NCBI GenBank assembly: GCA_964532485.1 | Contig: CAZHKE010000078.1 | Location: 1 to 10,507, forward strand | Source: DATBSK01 sp964532485 | GTDB taxonomy: Bacteria > Actinomycetota > Acidimicrobiia > IMCC26256 > PALSA-555 | Direction: 5' to 3' | DNA length: 10,507 bases | Shown here: piece after piece, positions 6,010 to 10,507 of the stretch | Layout of the letters: the number at the start of each line of letters is the position of its first letter | Numbering within the stretch: position 1 is the stretch's first letter | Program-made: the position numbers and the translations under genes | The notes under the pieces: model-generated | Told to the model about the DNA's origin: nothing | Database searches by the model: none | The model's input: only the letters and a program-made list of their open reading frames with translations

Positions 6010-6987
6010 TCAGCCCGCGGCATCCCCGCCGTGGGCGTCGAAGAACTCGAGGATCTCGGTCGTCGCGTCGACGGGCGCTGCGGCCCCGGGCCACACGTGC
6101 GGCCCGCCGTGGATCGTGAACAGCACGACGTCGTTGCCCTTCGTGCAGCCCGTCCAGGTGCGCTTCGTGACGTCGGGTGACACGTCGTCGACCTTCGGAG
6201 TCCGTGTGCAGCCGTCGAGCTTCGCGAGCTCGGCCATCCGCTCCTCGACGCTCGGGTTGCCGAGCTCGAAGCCCGCGACTGTGCCGCCTTCGTAGACGGC
6301 GAGCGCATCAGCGTCACCGTGGACCGAGAGCACCGGGATCGGCCGCTTCGCCGGACACTCGGTCGTCATGTTCCCACCCGCCACCGGCGCGGCCGCCGCG
6401 TACCGGTTCGGGAACAGGCACGCGAGCTGGATGGCCATGCCCGCTCCGTTGGACATCCCGGTGACGAAGACGTGCTTCGTGTCGAGGCAGAGCTCCTTCG
6501 CCAGCGACTTCACGAGCTCACCGACGAACGCGACATCGTCCTCGGCGTCGAGCCCGCCCGGCTGCTCGTACACGCCGCCCTCGGTCACCGGCGTGACGTT
6601 CCAGAACGGGATCGTCACTCCGCTGCCGTCGTCGTTCAGCGGCAGCTCGACCGGCAACGCCTGGGGCGTGACCACGACGTACCCCCGCGCCGTGCCCTCC
6701 ACCGGCAGACGGGTCTGCCCGTCGTGGGCGTCCTTCGACTCCCCGAGCCCGTGGAAGCTCAGGATGACGGGCGCCTGCGTCTTCCCGTCGTAGCCTTCGG
6801 GGACCGACAGGTTGTACGTGCGCTCGACACCGTCGTGGTCGAACGTTGCGGCCGTCGTTCCCGGGTCGTGCGGGCGAGCCTTGGCGCACGTCTGCTCGTC
6901 GTGGGCGGTCGCGGATCCCGCGGCGCTGGCGACGAGCAGTGCGCTCGCGAGCACGACCAGCGTGAACGAAGCGACGATCCTGCGCAT
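6010..6987 (-). CDS. Secreted PHB depolymerase/LpqC-type alpha/beta-hydrolase esterase
   Basis: A 325-residue exported esterase. Residues 1-29 form a Sec signal peptide: MRRIV, a hydrophobic core FTLVVLASALLVASAAG, and a likely cleavage after SATA before HDEQ. The mature part has the oxyanion loop SFHGLGES (77-84), nucleophile elbow GMSNG with Ser179, likely acid Asp225 or Asp227 in HGDADAL, and His297 in GGPHVWPG. These match the polyhydroxybutyrate depolymerase/LpqC/feruloyl-esterase group. Six cysteines in the mature part (residues 34, 167, 190, 211, 260, 281) fit disulfides outside the cytoplasm. There is no lipobox, so it should be released rather than lipid-anchored. The ATG at 6987 has a GGGGGG tract (6994-6999) 6 nt upstream; the upstream frame extension is not coding. 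The substrate could be a short polyester or an aryl or acyl ester; the sequence does not decide. Confidence 0.9.
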   Translation of the reverse strand: MRRIVASFTLVVLASALLVASAAGSATAHDEQTCAKARPHDPGTTAATFDHDGVERTYNLSVPEGYDGKTQAPVILSFHGLGESKDAHDGQTRLPVEGTARGYVVVTPQALPVELPLNDDGSGVTIPFWNVTPVTEGGVYEQPGGLDAEDDVAFVGELVKSLAKELCLDTKHVFVTGMSNGAGMAIQLACLFPNRYAAAAPVAGGNMTTECPAKRPIPVLSVHGDADALAVYEGGTVAGFELGNPSVEERMAELAKLDGCTRTPKVDDVSPDVTKRTWTGCTKGNDVVLFTIHGGPHVWPGAAAPVDATTEILEFFDAHGGDAAG

Positions 6988-7002
6988 GGCCCACCCCCCG
7001 TT

Positions 7003-7014
7003 CGGACCCGTGAC
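7003..7014 (+). repeat. 12-bp direct repeat, left copy
   Basis: CGGACCCGTGAC, identical to 8411-8422. The two copies bracket the DUF222-HNH gene, and each is preceded by a C-rich stretch (6990-6999 and 8401-8410). This copy also sits just upstream of the esterase ribosome site. Confidence 0.5.
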
Positions 7015-7105
7015 CTTAGATGACACGTCCCTTCGCGAGGGCCGCGACCACTCTGCGCAGCTATCAAGGATCGGTCGGGGAAGTGGTGACGGGCTCGACC
7101 GCTTC

Positions 7106-7135
7106 GGCACGCGCTTCAAGGGCACGCGCTTCGAG
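7106..7135 (+). repeat. Tandem 15-bp duplication in the intergenic region
   Basis: Two adjacent 15-bp units, GGCACGCGCTTCAAG (7106-7120) and GGCACGCGCTTCGAG (7121-7135), differ at one base. They lie in the 199-nt non-coding gap (6988-7186) between the HNH stop and the esterase start. That gap otherwise shows no gene, no clear promoter and no strong terminator. Confidence 0.6.
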
Positions 7136-7186
7136 GAGGTTGCGCCGGTTCAGTCGCGTCGGATGGTGTGTCGTGCCCTACCCACT

Positions 7187-8311
7187 TCAGGCGGCGGGGC
7201 CGGCGCGGGCGTCGGCGGTGCCGGTGCCGGGTTCGTCGATGCGGCGCATGGTGAGGCCGTCGGGTTGCTCGGGGTCGCCGTCGAGGACCCACCGCCCGTG
7301 GGGCACGAGCTCGTGATGGTGGGTGGTGCAGACGAGGACGAGGTTGTGCTTGTCGGTCGGCCCGCCCCACGAGCGGGGCACCAGGTGATGGGCGTCGAGA
7401 CCGAACGCCCGGTTGCACCCCGGCACCCGGCATGTGACGTCGCGGCCCTTGAGGTAGTCGCGCAGCGCCGCGGGGATTCGGGCGCCCTTCGGCGGGGCCA
7501 GGGAGTCGTCGTCGCGCACCCTGCGGACCCGGGCGCCGTCCGCGATGACCTGCTCGACGGTGGCCACGTCGATCGGCATGCCGTTGACGGTCGGCTGCGC
7601 GTCCGAGCCCTCGTGGATGACGACCGTCGGCCGCCACCTCGGCGTCGCGCCCGAGGCTTCCGGCTTGCCGGCGCGCCGGCAGATCGCGGTGAGCGCGTCC
7701 GCGCCGCGCCGACCCCGGGGTTCCCACGGCTGGCCCTTGGCCGGCTTCATGGTCTCGATCTCGTGCTCGAAGATCGCCTCGACGAAGGCGGCGTCGACGT
7801 CGAAGATCTCGCCGGAGAGGCGCAGGCCGTGCCCGTCGGCGGTCCGCCACCACCGGAGCGCTCGCGCTTGGCGCCGGGCCTCCATCTCGGCCGGGGTCAC
7901 GACGCGTTGCTTGCGGACCAGGCGGTTGAGCTCGGTCGGCGCCACCTGGGGCGCGCGTTGCGCCCACTCGGCATCGGTCTCGGGGGTGGCGAGCTGGACG
8001 ACGGCTTCGAGCTGGTCCTGGGAGAGGCCCCCTGCCTCGGCTGCGGCGCGGATCGCCGGCAACGACTCCAACGCCCGGGCGACCTCGACCTCGGTGCGGG
8101 CGGCATGCGACGACGCCTTGTCACGTGCCGCGACCCACTCCGCCGCGTCGCGACCGTGGGTCGCGCCGCGCTCGTCGAGCACCCGATCGATGTCCATCCG
8201 CACCAGACGCGCCCGCCGCTCGGTCACCAGCGCCGCATCTCGCGCCGCCAACAGCCGCTCGCTGGGCCAGGTCCGCAGCTCGTCCAGATCCGCCAACGGG
8301 ACCTCGCTCAT
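7187..8311 (-). CDS. DUF222-HNH endonuclease-domain protein (13E12 repeat family)
   Basis: A 374-residue member of the actinobacterial DUF222-HNH (13E12) family. The DUF222 region spans about 15-270, largely helical and Ala/Arg-rich. The HNH domain is at about 283-360. It opens ALRDYLKGRDVTCRVPGCNR, with zinc-site candidates Cys294, Cys299 and Cys328, then LDAHHLVPRSWGG (305-317; His308/His309), Asn323 in KHNLVLVC, and HHHELVPHG (331-339). The nuclease core therefore looks intact, although activity of these proteins is generally unproven. The ATG at 8311 follows AAGGGAGG (8318-8325) by 6 nt, which overrules the in-frame start at 8377 that would lie inside the promoter. A LexA box is embedded in the promoter, so DNA damage should induce it. 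Such genes are often multicopy and repeat-like in actinobacteria, and flanking 12-bp direct repeats hint at insertion. Confidence 0.92.
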   Translation of the reverse strand: MSEVPLADLDELRTWPSERLLAARDAALVTERRARLVRMDIDRVLDERGATHGRDAAEWVAARDKASSHAARTEVEVARALESLPAIRAAAEAGGLSQDQLEAVVQLATPETDAEWAQRAPQVAPTELNRLVRKQRVVTPAEMEARRQARALRWWRTADGHGLRLSGEIFDVDAAFVEAIFEHEIETMKPAKGQPWEPRGRRGADALTAICRRAGKPEASGATPRWRPTVVIHEGSDAQPTVNGMPIDVATVEQVIADGARVRRVRDDDSLAPPKGARIPAALRDYLKGRDVTCRVPGCNRAFGLDAHHLVPRSWGGPTDKHNLVLVCTTHHHELVPHGRWVLDGDPEQPDGLTMRRIDEPGTGTADARAGPAA

Positions 8312-8317
8312 CACACA

Positions 8318-8325
8318 CCTCCCTT
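8318..8325 (-). promoter_or_regulatory. Ribosome binding site deciding the DUF222-HNH start
   Basis: AAGGGAGG on the minus strand, 6 nt before the ATG at 8311. It lies downstream of the predicted SOS promoter, which rules out the longer start at 8377. Confidence 0.75.
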
Positions 8326-8361
8326 CCACGGAGCACGCTCGACATGGGGGAAGTGATGACG

Positions 8362-8390
8362 ACCATATCGAACACATGTTCGACTGTCAA
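8362..8390 (-). promoter_or_regulatory. Predicted housekeeping-sigma promoter of the DUF222-HNH gene
   Basis: On the minus strand a perfect -35 TTGACA (8385-8390) is followed by a 17-nt spacer and the -10 TATGGT (8362-8367), 4 of 6 to TATAAT. Transcription would start near 8355 and leave a leader of roughly 44 nt with a good ribosome site. The spacer is occupied almost entirely by a LexA box, so repressor and RNA polymerase could not bind together. This is the best promoter in the window. Confidence 0.8.
8368..8383. promoter_or_regulatory. LexA/SOS box
   Basis: TCGAACACATGTTCGA is a perfect inverted repeat, TCGAACA/TGTTCGA with a 2-nt centre. It matches the Gram-positive and mycobacterial SOS consensus CGAAC-N4-GTTCG, plus the flanking T and A. 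It lies between the -35 and -10 of the DUF222-HNH promoter, 57 nt before the start codon. SOS boxes upstream of 13E12-family genes are, to my knowledge, reported in M. tuberculosis, which supports this as a conserved arrangement. Confidence 0.9.
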
Positions 8391-8410
8391 CCCCGAAGAC
8401 CCCCACCCAC

Positions 8411-8422
8411 CGGACCCGTGAC
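8411..8422 (+). repeat. 12-bp direct repeat, right copy
   Basis: CGGACCCGTGAC, identical to 7003-7014. It lies between the SOS promoter of the HNH gene and the end of the SCO6745-family gene. See the left copy for the pairing. Confidence 0.5.
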
Positions 8423-8429
8423 GCGGATT

Positions 8430-8442
8430 CGGTCGGCGACCG
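8430..8442 (-). terminator. Weak candidate terminator hairpin after the LLM/SCO6745 operon
   Basis: CGGTC, loop GGC, GACCG: a 5-bp stem beginning 2 nt after the SCO6745-family stop codon. It would separate that operon from the SOS promoter downstream. There is no T-tract, and the short stem could be chance at this GC content. Confidence 0.3.
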
Positions 8443-8444
8443 GC

Positions 8445-9329
8445 CTACGCCTTCGGCAGCCCGACCGGGTTCGGGAAGGGCACCGTCTCGGAGTCGACGA
8501 TCGCGTCGGTGAACGGCGCGACGAGCCCGAGGAGCTCGTCGACGCGCTCGGGCAACCCGGCCTCGCCCGCGTCGTCGAGCACGGTCGCGGCGAGATCGTC
8601 GGTGCGTCGCTCGATGACGTGGCGCAGGTCGCGGCCCTCATCCGTCGCGGCACCGTCGGGACCGACGGCGCCGCGCGCCTCGAGCCGCTCCTGCGCGTCG
8701 GCCCACTCCTCGTCCGTCCAGCCTCGTGCCCCCTGGATCCACTCGCGCGTGAGCGCCCCGATGCCGACCATCAGCACCTGCGACTCGCAGCCACCCACGC
8801 CGTACCCGGCGAGCATCGCGATGTGCGCGTCGCCCCGGTCCTCGCGCAACACGGTCGTCGCCTGCCACAGCGCGAGATGAAGCTCGTCGGGCACCGGCAG
8901 CGCGCGGTTCGCCGCACCGAGCGGGCGGCCCGCGTCGAGACAGGCGGCCGCGAGCGCTCCCGCGAGCTGGGCCGCGCGCGCCATCTCCGCGGAGGCGCAC
9001 ACGTCGTCACCGAGGACTCGCCGCATCGTCGCGTCGACGCCGGCCAGACGCGCCGCCAAGGCATCCGCAGGCGACGCGAGCTCCCACACGGCGGGAACGG
9101 CGCGCGCCACGAAGTGCGGCGCGAACCCGTAGAACGTCGCGGTCACGACCGGCGCGGCGACCGCACCCATCGGCGCGGCCCGACCGGCGAAGTAGCCACG
9201 CCAGAACCCGCGCAGCCCCGCGTCCTCGAACGCCTGGCGCGCCTCGGGCGCGAAGTACGTCACCGCGTGATACGGGTTCAGCCCGCGCGCCAGGCGCTGC
9301 GCGTCGGCACGCCGCTCGCCGGCCGTCAA
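8445..9329 (-). CDS. SCO6745-family protein
   Basis: A 294-residue cytoplasmic protein of the SCO6745 family (SalK-like; annotated as a helix-turn-helix protein in some genomes), function unknown. Diagnostic segments are LNPYHAVTYFAPEARQAFED (17-36), GFWRGYFAGRAAPMGAV (41-57), LREDRGDAHIAMLAGYG (161-177) and a C-terminal winged-helix-like stretch from TREWIQGARGWTDEEWADAQ (194-213) on through LEARGAV and TDEGRDLRHVIERRTD (229-244). The start is the TTG at 9329. Its last two bases begin the upstream gene's TGA (TTGA overlap), and GGGGGAGG (9335-9342) stands 5 nt before it. No other in-frame start would keep the conserved N-terminus, and 294 residues fits the family. Coupling to an LLM oxidoreductase suggests they act in one pathway, possibly F420- or FMN-linked, but the substrate is unknown. 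Confidence 0.88.
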   Translation of the reverse strand: MTAGERRADAQRLARGLNPYHAVTYFAPEARQAFEDAGLRGFWRGYFAGRAAPMGAVAAPVVTATFYGFAPHFVARAVPAVWELASPADALAARLAGVDATMRRVLGDDVCASAEMARAAQLAGALAAACLDAGRPLGAANRALPVPDELHLALWQATTVLREDRGDAHIAMLAGYGVGGCESQVLMVGIGALTREWIQGARGWTDEEWADAQERLEARGAVGPDGAATDEGRDLRHVIERRTDDLAATVLDDAGEAGLPERVDELLGLVAPFTDAIVDSETVPFPNPVGLPKA

Positions 9330-10459
9330 CCCGACCTCCCCCGGAAGTGCGGGATGACCTTCTCGCCCCACTGGCGGATCGTCTCCACGCACACATCCTG
9401 CGGGACGGTGCCCATCTGGACGAGGCACATGATCTCGTCGGCACCCGCGTCCCTGAGTCGCTCGACGTAGGCGATGGCGTCGCGCCACGTGCCGTACGCG
9501 TGCTCCACGTTGAACGTGGCGGTGGTGTTGGGCCCGATCGGGATCTCCGCCTCGTGCAGACGCGCCACCAGCTCTTCCTTCGCCTTCTCCATCTCGACGA
9601 GCTGGTCGTCGGCCGCGTCGCCGGGTTCGGGCTCGGGCCCACCGCCGTACCAGTGCGCGAGCGACTGGGCGAAGAACCGCTGGCCCCGTGCGCCCACCTG
9701 GAGCGCGGCCGCACCGTCGTCGAGCACGATCGTCGGGCACAGCGCCGCGAGATGGTCGTTGACCTGCGACGACACGAACCGCTTCCTCGTGCGCGCCTTG
9801 ATCGTGTCGTCGTAGATGCGCCGCAGGTCGGCCACGTCGTCAGGGCCCGAGAACCCGAGGACGAGCGACCCGATGCCGTACTCGGCGGCAAGCGCCACCG
9901 TGTCGTTCTTCGTGCACGCCAGATAGAGAGGAGGATGCGGCATCTGGATGGGTCTGGGCAGGATCGGGTGGTCGCCAACCTGGAGCAGCTCGCCGTGCCA
10001 GTGGAAGCCCTCGCCGTCCTCGCCGCGCCACATCGTGCCGATCATGCGCAGCGCCTCCTCGACCTCGGCGTACGTTCGGTCGGGGTCGACACCCATCGCC
10101 GACATCTCCTGGAGCGTGGCGCCGCGCCCGGCGCCGAGGTCGAGCCGCCCGCCGGAGAGGATGTCGAGCATCGCGGCCCGCTCGGCCACCCGGATCGGGT
10201 GGTTGTAGTTGAACGGCATGCACACGACACCGTGACCCACCCGGATGCGGGACGTCTTGGCGGCCACCCACGTGAGGAAGACCTCCGGCGCGCTCATGTG
10301 CGCGTACCACTTGAGGCAGTGGTGCTCGACGGCCCAGACGCGGTCGAAGCCCATCTCCTCGGCGAGCACGGCCTGCTCGACGCACTCGTGGATGACCTGC
10401 CGCTCACCCGCCGGGTTGGCGTCGGCGACCTGCGCCTCGAAGATCATCGAGAACTGCAC
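9326..10459 (-). CDS. LLM-class flavin-dependent oxidoreductase
   Basis: A 377-residue luciferase-like monooxygenase-fold (TIM barrel) oxidoreductase that should use FMNH2 or F420. Family marks are the N-terminal strand MQFSMIFEAQ, MGFDRVWAVEHH (36-47), TSRIRVGHGVVCMPF (69-83), HPIRVAERAAMLDILSGGRL (87-106) leading into DLGAGRG (107-113), and the C-terminal YVERLRDAGADEIMCLVQMG (331-350). Cofactor preference cannot be decided by eye; actinobacterial members are split between FMN and F420. The start is the GTG at 10459, with AGGAAGAG (10463-10470) upstream; the GTG replaces ATG before QFSMIF, the normal N-terminus. It is the upstream partner of the SCO6745-family gene, with a TTGA stop/start overlap. 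Its own promoter is not evident in the 48 nt left before the window edge, so the operon may begin outside. Confidence 0.93.
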   Translation of the reverse strand: MQFSMIFEAQVADANPAGERQVIHECVEQAVLAEEMGFDRVWAVEHHCLKWYAHMSAPEVFLTWVAAKTSRIRVGHGVVCMPFNYNHPIRVAERAAMLDILSGGRLDLGAGRGATLQEMSAMGVDPDRTYAEVEEALRMIGTMWRGEDGEGFHWHGELLQVGDHPILPRPIQMPHPPLYLACTKNDTVALAAEYGIGSLVLGFSGPDDVADLRRIYDDTIKARTRKRFVSSQVNDHLAALCPTIVLDDGAAALQVGARGQRFFAQSLAHWYGGGPEPEPGDAADDQLVEMEKAKEELVARLHEAEIPIGPNTTATFNVEHAYGTWRDAIAYVERLRDAGADEIMCLVQMGTVPQDVCVETIRQWGEKVIPHFRGRSG

Positions 10460-10507
10460 GGACTCTTCCTATCGCGCGGCATCACCTCTTGTCGCGGCAT
10501 CGGTGCA

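Noticed and set aside
7021..7070. CTGCGCAG palindrome and a CCCT/AGGG hairpin upstream of the esterase
   Set aside because: Stems of 4 bp are expected by chance in this composition and neither is placed like a terminator or operator.
7545..9470. Plus-strand open frame of 641 codons across the HNH and SCO6745 genes
   Set aside because: It crosses the SOS promoter and two well-supported minus-strand genes and shows no recognisable motif.
10460..10507. Possible 3' tail of another minus-strand gene ending at TAG 10469-10471, and a repeated GATGCCGCG
   Set aside because: Only 12 codons are visible, one is the rare AGA, and another frame is also open; the 9-bp repeat is too short to interpret at the window edge.

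Overview
This 10.5 kb window is GC-rich with strong G/C bias at third codon positions, GTG and TTG starts and 4-bp stop/start overlaps. Its families (SCO6745-like protein, LLM flavin oxidoreductase, TIGR03086 protein, DUF222-HNH protein, DUF4389 membrane protein, an AdaA-AlkA fusion, a mycobacterial-type SOS box) point to an actinobacterial chromosome. The lineage within the phylum cannot be fixed from sequence alone; Acidimicrobiia or a relative is a guess. I see no rRNA, tRNA, CRISPR array, IS element or plasmid/phage structural gene, and no gap over 300 bases without a gene.

Layout. (1) 1-86: the 3' tail of an unidentified plus-strand gene. Its stop codon interlocks with that of a minus-strand pair at 83-1287: a flavodoxin-domain protein followed by a two-repeat DUF4389 membrane protein. 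(2) 1476-1700: a small acidic orphan protein on the plus strand. (3) 1736-5425: a DNA alkylation-repair block. ogt (O6-alkylguanine-DNA methyltransferase) faces left. Divergently, three genes face right: an Ada-type regulator fused to an AlkA-type 3-methyladenine glycosylase, a YcaQ/AlkX-type crosslink glycosylase and a GNAT acetyltransferase. Both junctions in this trio are GTGA overlaps. The ogt/ada intergenic region holds an 8+8 bp inverted repeat that could be an operator. (4) 5445-6987, minus strand: a secreted PHB-depolymerase/LpqC-type esterase followed by a TIGR03086 (DinB/MDMPI-like) protein. (5) 7187-8390: a DUF222-HNH (13E12-type) gene whose promoter carries a perfect LexA/SOS box exactly between the -35 and -10 elements. 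The gene lies between two identical 12-bp direct repeats 1.4 kb apart. (6) 8445-10459, minus strand: an LLM-class oxidoreductase translationally coupled (TTGA overlap) to an SCO6745-family protein.

How the genes work together: ogt, ada-alkA and alkX cover direct reversal, damage sensing and induction, base excision of methylated bases, and interstrand-crosslink unhooking. Together they form a compact alkylation-defence locus, with the coupled acetyltransferase as the unexplained member. The SOS-controlled HNH gene is a separate DNA-damage-responsive unit and may be a mobile or formerly mobile insertion. No wholly new system is evident. The best leads are the alkX-GNAT coupling, the candidate operator, and the SOS promoter plus flanking repeats of the HNH gene.
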